A stretch of 64,000 bases of DNA from Virgisporangium ochraceum (GCF_016863655.1 NZ_BOPH01000031.1:1-64000); one strand, 5' to 3'; positions 20,306 through 30,275 are shown, counted from the first letter of the stretch. Made by a program: numbers and translations. Notes: generated from the letters alone by a model not told the origin.

Positions 20306-21175
20306 CTAGGGAACCCAGCGCGGCGAACGCTTCTCCAGCAGGGCGGAGATCCCTTCCCTGCCCTCGTCGGAGGTGAAGTACCGCACCGACAGGTCGGTCA
20401 GGGAAGCCAGCCGCTCCCGCACCGACGACTGCAGCAGTTCCTTCGTCCCCGCCAGCGCGGCGGGGGCGCCGCGCAGCAGAGCCTGCGCATACGCGTCCAC
20501 CCGTTCGTCGAGCGACGACGCGGGCACCGCCGCCGTGACCAGGCCGATCTCGACGGCGCGACGCGCGTCGAACGTGTCGCCGGTGAGGAACAACTCGGCG
20601 GCCGCGCGCGGGGCGAGGCGGGGCAGCACCGTCGCGGAGATCACCGCGGGGATCACCCCGATGCGCACCTCGGTGAACGCGAACGTCACGTCGTCGGCGC
20701 ACACCGCGATGTCGGCGGCCGCGACGATGCCGAGGCCGCCCGCCCGCGCGGCGCCGCCGACGCGGGCGATCACGGGCTTCGGGGACTCCCACAGCGCCGC
20801 CAGCACCTCACCCATCCGACCGGCCGGCACTCTGCTTGATGCGCCCGCCTCTGCGGGCGCGGGCCCCGGGTCCTCTGGGGCGTCGCCTTCCCTCGTCGCT
20901 CCAGTCGCTGCGCTCCCTGCGCTCCTCAGTCCAGGCGACGCCGGCCCCGGGGCCTGACCGGAGGAGAAGCCCGCAACGGTCTCCTTGAGATCGGCGCCGG
21001 CGCAGAACGCGGGACCGGTGTGCGTGAGCACGATCACCCGCGTGCCCTCGTCGGCGGCCGCGACCCCCAGCGCCGCCAGCAGGTCGGTGATGAGCTGTCG
21101 GGACAGCGCGTTCCGGTTCGAAGGGCTGTCGAGCGTGATCGTGGCGATGCCACCCGCGACTGAATGCCGGATCAT
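20306..21175 (-). CDS. Enoyl-CoA hydratase/isomerase family protein with an inserted low-complexity segment
   Basis: 289 residues of the crotonase fold: the oxyanion-hole segment AFCAGADLKE (near residue 57), KPVIARVGGAARAGGLGI with the second oxyanion strand, and ATVLPRLAPRAAAELFLTG. Crotonases handle enoyl-CoA intermediates of fatty-acid or amino-acid breakdown. Normal members have only a short loop after ADLKE; here about 45 extra residues rich in Ala, Gly, Pro and Ser lie at residues 70-118, encoded by a hairpin-forming stretch (20861-20954). The insertion falls in a surface loop, so the enzyme may remain active. ATG at 21173-21175; divergent from hemW. Confidence 0.87.
   Translation of the reverse strand: MIRHSVAGGIATITLDSPSNRNALSRQLITDLLAALGVAAADEGTRVIVLTHTGPAFCAGADLKETVAGFSSGQAPGPASPGLRSAGSAATGATREGDAPEDPGPAPAEAGASSRVPAGRMGEVLAALWESPKPVIARVGGAARAGGLGIVAAADIAVCADDVTFAFTEVRIGVIPAVISATVLPRLAPRAAAELFLTGDTFDARRAVEIGLVTAAVPASSLDERVDAYAQALLRGAPAALAGTKELLQSSVRERLASLTDLSVRYFTSDEGREGISALLEKRSPRWVP
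20861..20954. repeat. Palindromic insertion inside the enoyl-CoA hydratase gene
   Basis: GGCCCCGGG (20862-20870) pairs with 20946-20954, and GGCGTCGCC (20879-20887) pairs with 20934-20942, leaving a 46-base centre with a repeated GCGCTCC/TCGCTCC theme. The segment matches the extra loop in the protein and keeps the frame. It resembles in-frame palindromic elements known from other bacteria, but only one copy is in this window. Confidence 0.6.
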
Positions 21176-21198
21176 CGCAGAAAGGTAGCGTGGACGGC

Positions 21199-22395
21199 AT
21201 GCCCGGCCCACTCCCCACTGGCGATCCGGTGCCGGCAACCGGGCCGGTCGCAGCCCAACGTCCGAGCGGACGGTTCGGCGTCTACGCGCACGTCCCGTTC
21301 TGCGCCAGCCGCTGCGGGTACTGCGACTTCAACACCTACACCCCCGACGAGGGCGTGATCCGCGAAGGCTACGTCGACGCCGTCCTCGCCGAGCTGGGCA
21401 GGGCCGCCGACCTGGTCACCCCCGCGCAGGTCGACACGGTGTTCGTCGGTGGCGGCACGCCGACCCTGCTGCCGCCGCGGGATTTGGGCCGCATCCTCGA
21501 CGGCATCGACAAGGTGTGGGGCCTCAGCGGCGACGCCGAGATCACCACCGAGGCCAACCCCGAGTCGGTCACGCCCGCGTCGCTCCGGGACCTGCGCGCC
21601 GCCGGCTTCACCCGGATCTCCCTGGGCATGCAGTCGGCGGCCGCGCACGTCCTCAAGGTCCTCGACCGCCGGCACACGGCGGGCCGCGCGGCCGCCGCCG
21701 CGGGCGAGGCCCGCGCGGCGGGTTTCGGCCACGTCAACCTCGACCTCATCTACGGGACCCCCGGAGAGCGGCCCGAGGACTTCGCGGCTTCCCTCGACGC
21801 CGTGGTGGCGGCCGGAGTGGACCACGTGAGCGCGTACGCGTTGATCGTCGAGGACGGCACCCGGCTGGCGGCCCGCATCCGGCGCGGCGACCTGCCCTTC
21901 CCCGACGACGACGTGGCCGCCGACCGGTACCTGGCGGCCGAGGCGGCCCTCACCGCCGCCGGCTTCCACTGGTACGAGGTGTCCAACTGGGCCACCGGCG
22001 ACGACGCCCGCTGCCGGCACAACCTGCTCTACTGGCGCGGCGCCGACTGGTGGGGGCTCGGACCGGGCGCGCACAGCCACGTGGGCGGCACCCGGTGGTG
22101 GAACGTCAAGCATCCGGCGGCCTACACGGCGGCGCTGGCGCGGGGGGAGTGGCCGGCGGCCGGCCGGGAGGTCCTCGACCCCGAGGAGACCGCCACGGAG
22201 GAGATCATGCTCCGGCTGCGCCTGGCCGAGGGCCTGCCGCTGGAGCGGCTCACGCCCGCCGGGGTCGGGGCCGCGCGCACGCTGGTCACCGATGGTCTTC
22301 TCAACGGTGACGCGTTCGCGGCCGGAACCGCCGTACTGACGCTGCACGGCCGCCTCCTCGCGGACGCGGCCGTGCGGACGATCCTGCTGGCGTGA
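21199..22395 (+). CDS. hemW: HemW (radical SAM haem chaperone, formerly oxygen-independent coproporphyrinogen oxidase-like)
   Basis: 398 residues. The radical-SAM cluster motif CASRCGYC (CX3CX2C) follows VYAHVPFC, then GGGTPTLL, TTEANPESV and the HemN C-terminal domain with HNLLYWRGADWWGLGPGAHS. The extra fourth Cys pattern of true HemN is absent, which fits HemW, a haem-binding chaperone for respiratory enzymes. ATG at 21199 is used; an in-frame GTG at 21190 is also possible because AAAGG sits at 21181-21185. Its position just before hrcA-dnaJ is the usual actinobacterial order. Confidence 0.93.
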   Translation: MPGPLPTGDPVPATGPVAAQRPSGRFGVYAHVPFCASRCGYCDFNTYTPDEGVIREGYVDAVLAELGRAADLVTPAQVDTVFVGGGTPTLLPPRDLGRILDGIDKVWGLSGDAEITTEANPESVTPASLRDLRAAGFTRISLGMQSAAAHVLKVLDRRHTAGRAAAAAGEARAAGFGHVNLDLIYGTPGERPEDFAASLDAVVAAGVDHVSAYALIVEDGTRLAARIRRGDLPFPDDDVAADRYLAAEAALTAAGFHWYEVSNWATGDDARCRHNLLYWRGADWWGLGPGAHSHVGGTRWWNVKHPAAYTAALARGEWPAAGREVLDPEETATEEIMLRLRLAEGLPLERLTPAGVGAARTLVTDGLLNGDAFAAGTAVLTLHGRLLADAAVRTILLA

Positions 22396-22411
22396 CTACT
22401 TGATGCCCTGC

Positions 22412-23314
22412 CTACTTAATGAACTGGATCGACATCGGGTAGCGGTAGAACTCGCCGTTGGTGGCCTTGACGCCACCGATGATGCCGAAGACCATCGGGA
22501 CCAGCCAGACGATCAGCGGCACGAAGAACAGGAAGCCGCAGGTGATGATCGCCACCACGAAGCTCAGCGCGTAGGCGATCGCCCAGGTGATGTGGAAGTT
22601 CAGCGCCGAGATCGCGTGCGCCCGCACGGTCGGCGAGACGTTGCCCTTGGCCACGTAGGCGATCAGCGGGCCGACCCAGCCGAGGAAGCCGCCGCCGACG
22701 AAGACGCCGGCCGCGCCGCCCCAGTGCGCGATGAGCGCGTAGGTCTTGTCGTCGGCGGTTGGGTAGCCGGGCGGCGGGGTGCCGTATCCGCCCTGCTGCG
22801 GGTAGCCGGGCTGCACGCCGTAGCCACCGGCCGCCGCGCCGTACGCCCCGCCGTAGTTCTGGCCGGAGGGCTGCTGGTACGCCTGCTGCTCCGAGGGGTA
22901 GGTGTGACCCGCGCCGCTGGACGGGGGCGCGTAGCCGGCGCCGCTGGTCTGGCCGGGTGGCGTGTAGCCGGCGCCGCTCGACTGGCCCGGTGGCGTGTAG
23001 CCGGCGCCGCTCGACGGCGGGGCATAGCCGGCGCCGCTCGACGGTGGCGCGTAGCCCGCGCCGCTCGACGGCGTCGACGGGGTGGAGTAGCCGGCGCCGC
23101 TCGGCGGCGGGGCGTAGCCGGCGCCGCTCGACGGCGCCGGCGGCTGGTAGTCGCTCCCGCCCGGCATGCTGTACCCACCGCCGGGGCCGCTGCTCGGGGC
23201 CGAGGGCGGCGGGCTGTAGCCCGAGCCGGGAGTCTCGCCCGGCATCGTGTAGGGGTTGCTGGGTGCGGAGGGATCCGGGTTCGGATCTCCGCTCGGGCGA
23301 GGTGGTTCCGTCAT
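22412..23314 (-). CDS. DUF4870-type membrane protein with a long SSGAGY repeat region
   Basis: 300 residues. Residues 1-195 are low-complexity: Pro, Gly, Ser and Tyr, with about nine degenerate tandem units of SSGAGYAPP or SSGAGYTPPGQ between about residues 55 and 140. The last 105 residues fold as a DUF4870-type membrane domain with three hydrophobic helices: a start DDKTYALIAHWGG, a Gly-rich loop, VRAHAISALNFHITW and a final VPMVFGIIGGVKATNGEFYRYP. The function is unknown. It converges on hemW with a 16-base gap. The N-terminal tail design resembles the protein at 96-809. Confidence 0.85.
   Translation of the reverse strand: MTEPPRPSGDPNPDPSAPSNPYTMPGETPGSGYSPPPSAPSSGPGGGYSMPGGSDYQPPAPSSGAGYAPPPSGAGYSTPSTPSSGAGYAPPSSGAGYAPPSSGAGYTPPGQSSGAGYTPPGQTSGAGYAPPSSGAGHTYPSEQQAYQQPSGQNYGGAYGAAAGGYGVQPGYPQQGGYGTPPPGYPTADDKTYALIAHWGGAAGVFVGGGFLGWVGPLIAYVAKGNVSPTVRAHAISALNFHITWAIAYALSFVVAIITCGFLFFVPLIVWLVPMVFGIIGGVKATNGEFYRYPMSIQFIK
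22890..23145 (-). repeat. In-frame tandem repeats coding for SSGAGY units
   Basis: The GTAGCCGGCGCCGCT word (plus-strand view) recurs at intervals of about 27 to 36 bases, each encoding AGY preceded by SSG on the minus strand. The units differ at third positions, so the array is not freshly duplicated throughout, but the two most similar units (near 22960-23010) are almost identical. Confidence 0.8.
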
Positions 23315-23436
23315 GTTCGCCACGGTAGGACCGCCGTACCAGCCGGCGCCACCGACACACGGCTGATCGTGCCCTGAACTATCCCTGGTGATCGCCCCCG
23401 AGGCGGGCATCGCGCTCGGCCGCGCCGCGTCGTAGA

Positions 23437-23463
23437 CTGGCACTCGTTGATGACGAGTGCCAG
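23437..23463 (+). promoter_or_regulatory. CIRCE operator of hrcA-dnaJ
   Basis: CTGGCACTC, nine bases, GAGTGCCAG: a perfect 9-9-9 inverted repeat matching the CIRCE consensus TTAGCACTC-N9-GAGTGCTAA in its core. TAGACT (23433-23438) overlaps its left edge and may be the -10 box. HrcA, encoded 46 bases downstream, is the repressor that binds this element, so the operon is autoregulated and heat-inducible. Confidence 0.93.
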
Positions 23464-23508
23464 CCGGCCGCTACGCGGGCCGGCTGAGTCGGTTGTGAGG
23501 TGGTGACC

Positions 23509-24528
23509 ATGGCCCTCGACGAACGGAAGCTCGACGTGCTGCGAGCGATCGTCCAGGACTACGTCGCCACCCAGGAGCCGGTCGGCAGCAAGGCCCTCGT
23601 CGAGCGGCACCACCTGGGGGTGTCGCCGGCGACGGTCCGTAACGACATGGCCGCGCTGGAGGACGAGGGCTACATCCACCAGCCGCACACGAGCGCCGGG
23701 CGGGTACCCACCAACCGGGGCTACCGGCTGTTCGTCGACAAGCTGTCGCGGGTCAAGCCGCTGTCTCCCGCCGAGCGGCGGGCGATCGAGCAGTTCCTGG
23801 TCGGCGCCGTCGACCTCGACGACGTGGTGCACCGGTCGGTGCGGCTGCTCGCCCAGCTCACCCGGCAGGTGGCGGTGGTGCAGTACCCGAGCCTGAGCCG
23901 GTCGAGCGTGCGTCACCTCGAACTGGTGCCGGTGTCGACCACCCGCATCATCCTGGTGATGATCGCCGACACGGGCCGGGTCGAGCAGCGGCTGGTCGAC
24001 CTTCCCGGTCCCACCCCCGCCGACGACGTCACCGAGCTGCGCCGCCTGATCAACGACAAGCTGGGCGGCAAGCGGCTCATCGACACGCCGCCGCTGGTCG
24101 AGGCGCTGGCCGACGAGGTGCCCCAGAGCCTGCGGGCGCCGATGGCCGCGCTGTCGTCGGTGCTGCTGGAGACGCTTGTCGAGCGCACCGAGGAGCGGGT
24201 GGCGCTGGCCGGCACGTCCAACCTGGCCCGCGGCACGATGTACGACTTCCAGGGCACCCTCCGCCCGATTCTGGAGGCGCTCGAGGAACAGGTCATCCTG
24301 TTGAAGTTGTTCGGTGAGATGGAGCCGGCGACGCGGGTCCTCATCGGCGACGAGAACGAGATCGAAGACCTGCACAGCACGTCGGTCGTCACCACCGGCT
24401 ACGGTCCGGGCGTTACCGTCGTCGGAGGGATGGGCGTCCTCGGCCCGACCCGCATGGACTATCCGGGCACGATCGCCACGGTGCGGGCGGTTGCCCGGTA
24501 CGTCGGCGACCTGCTGGCGCAGAGTTGA
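23509..24528 (+). CDS. hrcA: Heat-inducible transcription repressor HrcA
   Basis: 339 residues. The N-terminal winged helix ([19 protein letters not shown], then [19 protein letters not shown] and [14 protein letters not shown]) is typical of HrcA, followed by the GAF-like dimer domain and a C-terminal part with [18 protein letters not shown] sequence ([17 protein letters not shown]). It represses chaperone genes through CIRCE and needs GroEL to stay active. ATG at 23509 has GAGGTGG upstream; the GTG at 23503 is less well placed. Confidence 0.96.
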   Translation: MALDERKLDVLRAIVQDYVATQEPVGSKALVERHHLGVSPATVRNDMAALEDEGYIHQPHTSAGRVPTNRGYRLFVDKLSRVKPLSPAERRAIEQFLVGAVDLDDVVHRSVRLLAQLTRQVAVVQYPSLSRSSVRHLELVPVSTTRIILVMIADTGRVEQRLVDLPGPTPADDVTELRRLINDKLGGKRLIDTPPLVEALADEVPQSLRAPMAALSSVLLETLVERTEERVALAGTSNLARGTMYDFQGTLRPILEALEEQVILLKLFGEMEPATRVLIGDENEIEDLHSTSVVTTGYGPGVTVVGGMGVLGPTRMDYPGTIATVRAVARYVGDLLAQS

Positions 24529-24571
24529 GACGAGAGCTTCTGGGATGAGCGGCACGAGCGATAGGGCGGGC

Positions 24572-25687
24572 GTGGCGAAGGACTACTACGGGATCCTCGG
24601 CGTGAACCGGGACGCCGGTCCTGACGACATCAAGCGGGCCTACCGCAGGCTCGCCCGCGAACTGCACCCCGACGTGAACCCCGACCCGGGCGCGCAGGAG
24701 CGGTTCAAGGAGGTCAACGCGGCCTACGAGGTCCTCTCCGACCCGCGTAAGCGGGAGATGTTCGACCTCGGCGGCGACCCGATGTCCAGCGCCGGTGCCG
24801 GTGCGGCCGGCAGCCCGTTCGTCGACTTCCAGAACATCATGGACGCGTTCTTCGGCACGTCGCAGGCGCGCGGCCCGCGTCCGCGTACCCGTCCGGGTGC
24901 CGACGCGATCCTGCGGCTGGAGCTCGAGCTCGACGAGACCGCGTTCGGCGTCGAGGCGCCGATCACCGTCGACACCGCGGTGCTGTGCACCACCTGTTCC
25001 GGTGCCGGCACGGCCGCGGGCACCCACCCGGCCACCTGCGACATCTGCGGCGGCCGCGGCGAGGTGCAGGCGGTGCAGCGCACGTTCCTCGGCCAGGTGA
25101 TCTCGGCCCGCCCGTGCGCCGCCTGCCAGGGCTTCGGCACGGTCATCCCGCACCCGTGCGCCACCTGTGGCGGCGACGGCCGGGTCCGCACGCGGCGCAG
25201 CCTCACGGTCAAGATCCCCGCCGGTGTCGAAGACGGGATGCGGATCCGGCTCGCGTCGCAGGGTGAGGTCGGCCCCGGCGGCGGCCCGGCCGGCGACCTG
25301 TACGTCGAGATCGCCGAGAAGCCGCACGACGTGTTCTCCCGCAAGGGCGACGACCTGCACTGCCGGGTCACCGTCCCGATGACCGCCGCTGCCCTGGGCA
25401 CCCGCCTGACGATCAAGACCCTCGACGGCGAGGAGGCGGTCGAGGTCCGCGCCGGCACCCAGCCCGGTGCCACGCTGCGGATCCGCGAGCGGGGTGTGCA
25501 GCACCTGCGCGGGGTCGGCCGGGGTGACCTGTTCGTGCACCTCGACGTCCGCACCCCGACCAAGCTCTCCGCCGACGAGGAGCGCCACCTGCGCGAGTTC
25601 GCCCGCGCCCGCGGCGAGGAGGTGGCCGAGCTGAGCAAGCACGGCGGCTTCTTCTCCCGGGTGCGAGACGCCTTCAACGGCCACTAA
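24572..25687 (+). CDS. dnaJ: Chaperone protein DnaJ (actinobacterial DnaJ2 type)
   Basis: About 371 residues. The J domain (residues 1-68) contains HPD in [12 protein letters not shown] short Gly-rich linker follows, then four zinc motifs [24 protein letters not shown] and CATCGGDG, and the C-terminal substrate-binding domains. It stimulates the ATPase of DnaK and delivers unfolded protein. GTG at 24572 is preferred because AGGGCGG precedes it and the product begins [10 protein letters not shown]; an ATG at 24545 would add nine residues. It lies 43 bases after hrcA under the same CIRCE control. A palindromic element follows its stop. Confidence 0.94.
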   Translation: MAKDYYGILGVNRDAGPDDIKRAYRRLARELHPDVNPDPGAQERFKEVNAAYEVLSDPRKREMFDLGGDPMSSAGAGAAGSPFVDFQNIMDAFFGTSQARGPRPRTRPGADAILRLELELDETAFGVEAPITVDTAVLCTTCSGAGTAAGTHPATCDICGGRGEVQAVQRTFLGQVISARPCAACQGFGTVIPHPCATCGGDGRVRTRRSLTVKIPAGVEDGMRIRLASQGEVGPGGGPAGDLYVEIAEKPHDVFSRKGDDLHCRVTVPMTAAALGTRLTIKTLDGEEAVEVRAGTQPGATLRIRERGVQHLRGVGRGDLFVHLDVRTPTKLSADEERHLREFARARGEEVAELSKHGGFFSRVRDAFNGH

Positions 25688-25730
25688 TCCCCCCGCCCCG
25701 CGCGCCCCGCTGCCCCCGCGCCGCTCGCGC

Positions 25731-25834
25731 GCCCCTCTCCACGCGCCGATCGTGCACTCCTGGCCGCCACTATTTCGTGCTATGTCCGCCTTTGATGGCG
25801 GCCACAAGTGCAAGATCGGCGCGTGGAGAGGGGC
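25731..25834. repeat. Dispersed palindromic element, copy 1 (after dnaJ)
   Basis: Two 38-base arms (25731-25768 and 25797-25834) are inverted copies with three mismatches around a 28-base centre. The core reads CGCCGATCGTGCACTC and, on the other side, GTGCAAGATCGGCGCG. Similar elements occur at 35003, 48651 and 58033. It begins 43 bases downstream of the dnaJ stop. Confidence 0.88.
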
Positions 25835-26115
25835 GGCGGAGGGCGGCGGAGGGGGCTGGCCGTCGTGCCTGGGGCGGTCGCGGTCGGCGGCGGGTTGGGC
25901 TCGTACGCGGGGGCCAGGGCTGGGACGCGGGGAACCGGGGCTGCGACGCGGCCTGGCCGTCCCGTCGAGGCGGCGGGGTTCCGGTCGTCCCGGGGCCGCC
26001 CGGTGGGAGCTGATTCCCGGGGCAGCGTGGTCGGCGCGATCGTCGAAGTGCCGGTCGACGCCAGCCGCGCGGGAGGCGGCCGCCGGCCTTCGGGGCGGCC
26101 TTGCAGAATGAGCCG
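25835..26115. other. Non-coding stretch upstream of rsmE
   Basis: This GC-rich stretch carries open frames on both strands but none with protein-like composition, a ribosome-binding site or a known motif. I see G-rich words (GGGCGGCGGAGG repeated near 25831-25855) and nothing else that I can name. It may hold the rsmE promoter. Confidence 0.5.
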
Positions 26116-26835
26116 GTGAGCCCACCCCTGTTCCTCGTCGACGAGTTGCCGCCCGGCGACGTCCTGCGTCTCGACGGCCCCGAGGGCCACCACGCCGCCG
26201 TCGTGCAGCGGCTGCGGGTCGGCGAACGCATCGTCGTGGGTGATGGTCGCGGAACGCGGGCGTCCGCGGTGGTCACGGCCGTGCGCAAGGGCGTATTGGA
26301 CGCCGAGCTCGTGGCCCGGTCACACCGGTCCGCCGCGCGGCCTTCGATCGCCGTGGTGCAGGGCATCGCGAAAGGTGACCGGGCCGAGCTCGCCGTGGCG
26401 ACGATGACCGAGGTCGGCGTCGACCGGATCGTTCCCTGGCAGGCGGCGCGCACCGTCGTCCGGTGGAAGGACGACCGGCCGCTGCAGCGCTGGCGGGCGA
26501 CGGCCCGGGAGGCGACCAAGCAGTCCCGCCGCGCCTGGCTGCCCGACGTGGCCGACCCCGTGAAGACGGCCGACGCCGCGCGGATGCTGGCCGGCACGGC
26601 GGTGGCGCTGGTGCTGCACGAGGAGTCCGACCGTCCGCTGTCGACGGTGGACCTGCCGGCCGAAGGGGAGATCGCCGTGGTGGTGGGCCCCGAGGGCGGC
26701 ATCGACGCCGACGAGCTGTCCGTGTTCGTCGCCGCCGGTGCGTTGCCCGTACGCCTCGGCTCCGACGTGCTACGCACCTCCACGGCCGGCGCCGCGGCGG
26801 TGGCCGCCCTGTCGGTGCGCCTCGGACGCTGGTAG
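26116..26835 (+). CDS. rsmE: 16S rRNA (uracil-1498-N3)-methyltransferase
   Basis: 239 residues of the SPOUT class. The N-terminal PUA-like part (LDGPEGHHAAVVQRLRVGERIVVGDG) precedes the knotted methyltransferase domain with VVQGIAKGDRAELAVAT, VVVGPEGGIDADEL and the final GSDVLRTSTAGAAAVAAL, all standard RsmE motifs. It methylates N3 of U1498 in 16S rRNA. The GTG at 26116 gives the usual N terminus (SPPLFLVDELPPG); the ribosome-binding site is weak. It follows dnaJ in the order usual for actinobacteria. Confidence 0.94.
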   Translation: MSPPLFLVDELPPGDVLRLDGPEGHHAAVVQRLRVGERIVVGDGRGTRASAVVTAVRKGVLDAELVARSHRSAARPSIAVVQGIAKGDRAELAVATMTEVGVDRIVPWQAARTVVRWKDDRPLQRWRATAREATKQSRRAWLPDVADPVKTADAARMLAGTAVALVLHEESDRPLSTVDLPAEGEIAVVVGPEGGIDADELSVFVAAGALPVRLGSDVLRTSTAGAAAVAALSVRLGRW

Positions 26836-26863
26836 CGCCCGCTCCGCGGGCGTGGCCCGTAAC

Positions 26864-27223
26864 ATGCCAGAGGTGTCCGATGACTGCCTGTTCTGCCGCA
26901 TCGTCGCCGGGGAGATCCCGGCGACCGTCGTGTACGGGAACGAGAGCGTGATCGCCTTCCGTGACATCCAGCCGCAGGCGCCGGTGCACGTGCTCGTGAT
27001 CCCGCGCGCGCACCACCCGAACGCCGCCGCCATCGGTGAGGCCGACCCGGCCGTCGCCGGCGCGATCCTCGCGGCGGCCGGCGCGGTCGCGAAGGCCGAG
27101 GGCCTGGCCGACGACGGGTACCGGGTCATCTTCAACACCGGCCCGAACGCGCTGCAGACGGTGTTCCACGTGCATGCCCACGTGCTGGGTGGCGGACCCC
27201 TCGGGCCCATGCTGGCCTCATGA
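26864..27223 (+). CDS. HIT family nucleotide hydrolase
   Basis: 119 residues of the HINT branch: CLFCRIVAGEIPA near the N terminus, IQPQAPVHVLVIPRAHHPNAA in the middle, and the His triad in VFHVHAHVLGG. Such enzymes hydrolyse adenosine phosphoramidates or related mononucleotides in the cytoplasm. ATG at 26864 is used; an in-frame GTG at 26873 is an alternative. The last four bases are shared with the start of the next gene (ATGA), indicating coupled translation. Confidence 0.92.
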   Translation: MPEVSDDCLFCRIVAGEIPATVVYGNESVIAFRDIQPQAPVHVLVIPRAHHPNAAAIGEADPAVAGAILAAAGAVAKAEGLADDGYRVIFNTGPNALQTVFHVHAHVLGGGPLGPMLAS

Positions 27224-28569
27224 AGGCGTACGAACGGCACGTCCGGCTGGCGCAGCGGAAGGGGCGCATCCCCGCCGTGTCGGTGGCCGTCCACCGGGCC
27301 GACCGTCCACTATGGACCTTTCAGATCGGGTGCGACGCCGACTCCCGGTTCCGCATCGGCTCGATCACCAAGACGTTCACCGCCGTCCTGGTGCTGCAGT
27401 GCCGCGACGACGGCCTGCTCGACCTCGACGAGCCGATCGGCAAGTACCTCGACGTGCCCGCGCACGGCGACGTGACCATCGCCCGCCTGCTGTCGCACCG
27501 CGCCGGCCTGCAACGCGAACCGCACGGCGACATGTGGGACACCCTGCGCGCCCCCGACGACGAGGAGCTGCTCGCCACGCTCGACCGGGCCGAGCGGGTG
27601 CTGCCACCGGGCCGCCGTACGCACTACTCCAACCTCGCCTACGGGCTGCTCGGCCGTCTCGTCGCGCAGCTGCGCGACCAGCCGTGGGCGGCGGCCCTCG
27701 CCGGCCGCGTCCTGGAGCCGCTCGGGCTGGCCGCGACCACGCTGGAGCCCACGTCGCGGGCGGTGCCGGGGTACCTCGTCGACGCGTACTCCGACCACGC
27801 CCGGCGCGAGCCGGTGCTCGAGTGCCGCGGCCTGGCCCCGGCCGCCCAGCTGTGGAGCACGGCGGCCGACATGGCCCGCTGGGCCGGTTTCCTGGCCGAT
27901 CCGTCCACAGTGGACCCGACCGGTGCCGTGCTCGCGTCGTCCACTGTGGACGAGATGCGGTACCCCCGCGCGGTCGCCGACGAGAGCCGCTGGTACGCCG
28001 CGTTCGGCCTCGGCCTCAACGTGGTTCCGCAGGCCGGCAACGACCGGATCCTGCACGTGGGGCACGGCGGCGCGATGCCCGGCTTCCTCGCCGCGGCCTA
28101 CGGCCGGCGCGGCGGCGACGGGGTGCCGCCCGGCCTCGGGGTGGCGAGCCTCGGCTCGTCCGGCACCGGGGCCGAGGTCATGCAGCTGGCCCACACGCTG
28201 CTCACCACGGTGGTGGCCGACGACCCCGCCGACCTCGAGCCGTGGCGACCCGGCGAGCCGGCACCGGCCGACCTGCGCTCGGCGCTCGGCCGCTGGTGGG
28301 GCGAGGGCTTCGAGTACGTCTTCTTCTGGTGTGACGGGCGGCTGCGGGCCCGCGAGGTCGGCGACCCGCCGAGCCTGCCGCCGGCCGTGTTCGTGCCCGT
28401 CGACGGCCGGCCCGACGTGCTGCGTACCGAGTCCGGCCGGGAGGCCGGCGAACTGCTGCGGCTCACGCGCGACGACGCCGGCGCGGTGGTGCGGATGCAC
28501 TGGGCGACGTACCGGTTCACCCGCGGTCAGGAGGCGTTCGACGGCACCGTCGCCAGCGAGCCCGGCTGA
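27220..28569 (+). CDS. Serine hydrolase of the beta-lactamase/D-Ala-D-Ala carboxypeptidase family
   Basis: 449 residues. The class C beta-lactamase-like fold is clear: SxxK as SITK in FRIGSITKTFTA (residues 48-51), YSN in THYSNLAYGLLG, and HVGHGGAMPGF in place of the KTG box. I see no signal peptide, so it is probably cytoplasmic or exported by an unusual route. About 100 residues form an extra C-terminal domain (RSALGRWWGEGFEYVFFWCDG onward) resembling a lipocalin-like module found on other such hydrolases. The substrate is unknown: peptide, ester or beta-lactam. It overlaps the HIT gene by four bases and separates it from phoH. Confidence 0.88.
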   Translation: MKAYERHVRLAQRKGRIPAVSVAVHRADRPLWTFQIGCDADSRFRIGSITKTFTAVLVLQCRDDGLLDLDEPIGKYLDVPAHGDVTIARLLSHRAGLQREPHGDMWDTLRAPDDEELLATLDRAERVLPPGRRTHYSNLAYGLLGRLVAQLRDQPWAAALAGRVLEPLGLAATTLEPTSRAVPGYLVDAYSDHARREPVLECRGLAPAAQLWSTAADMARWAGFLADPSTVDPTGAVLASSTVDEMRYPRAVADESRWYAAFGLGLNVVPQAGNDRILHVGHGGAMPGFLAAAYGRRGGDGVPPGLGVASLGSSGTGAEVMQLAHTLLTTVVADDPADLEPWRPGEPAPADLRSALGRWWGEGFEYVFFWCDGRLRAREVGDPPSLPPAVFVPVDGRPDVLRTESGREAGELLRLTRDDAGAVVRMHWATYRFTRGQEAFDGTVASEPG

Positions 28570-28608
28570 TACAACCGTTTCAATCTCTGCGGGGTAGGGT
28601 GCGCCGTT

Positions 28609-29049
28609 ATGGTCGTCCAGGTGAGAAAACTGCTGCTGGTCGCGCTGCTCACGGTCGCGTTCACCGCGGGCTGCGCAGGATCGGACGGAGACGCGGGCAC
28701 GTCGCCCACGGCCAGCGGCACCGCCGCGGCCGACAACACCAAACAGGTGTGCGACGAGGCCAGGGCGCTCGGCGAGGAGTACAAGAAGAAAGCGACCGAG
28801 ATCCTCACCCGGGCGCTGCAGCAGGCCGGCACCGACGAGACGAAGTCGGAGCAGATCCTGGGCGAGATCGTGCCGCTGTCGAAGGAGTACAAGGCCAAGT
28901 TCGAGGCGCTGGGCGCCAGGGCGAACGACCAGAAGTTGAAGGACGCGCTCACCACGCTGTCCAAGGACCTCGACAACGCCTCGGCGGAGACCGCGGCCGA
29001 GTCGACCGGCGTCGCCGAGGAGACGCTCACCGGGATCTGCGGCGCGTGA
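28609..29049 (+). CDS. Small lipoprotein of unknown function
   Basis: 146 residues. The N terminus VRKLLLVALLTVAFTAGC is a lipoprotein signal peptide with the lipobox Cys at residue 23. The mature part has a 20-residue Ser/Thr/Ala linker and then a mainly helical, charged domain (EARALGEEYKKKATEILTRA) with two cysteines (QVCDEA and GICGA) that may pair. No family recognised. ATG at 28609 follows GGGGTAGGG. It is likely displayed on the outer face of the membrane. Confidence 0.78.
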   Translation: MVVQVRKLLLVALLTVAFTAGCAGSDGDAGTSPTASGTAAADNTKQVCDEARALGEEYKKKATEILTRALQQAGTDETKSEQILGEIVPLSKEYKAKFEALGARANDQKLKDALTTLSKDLDNASAETAAESTGVAEETLTGICGA

Positions 29050-29173
29050 GGCGTACAGACCCCGATTGCCCGACGCGGAGGATAACGGCAGGCCGGGGCG
29101 GCCCGGGGCAGATACCATAGGACGGAGTCATCAGTCCCCAGAACCAGGAGTATCTGGCCCCCGTGGGCCGCCC

Positions 29174-30256
<1,083 letters not shown>

Positions 30257-30275
30257 CCGAATACAAGAGGAACCC

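Noticed and set aside
22395..22440. Repeated word CTACTTGAT/CTACTTAAT at the hemW end as a target-site duplication
   Set aside because: The two copies are only a few bases apart, with no element between them.
25752..26111. 119-residue plus-strand frame between dnaJ and rsmE
   Set aside because: Its first part is the palindromic element and the rest is Arg/Gly/Trp-rich; no ribosome-binding site.
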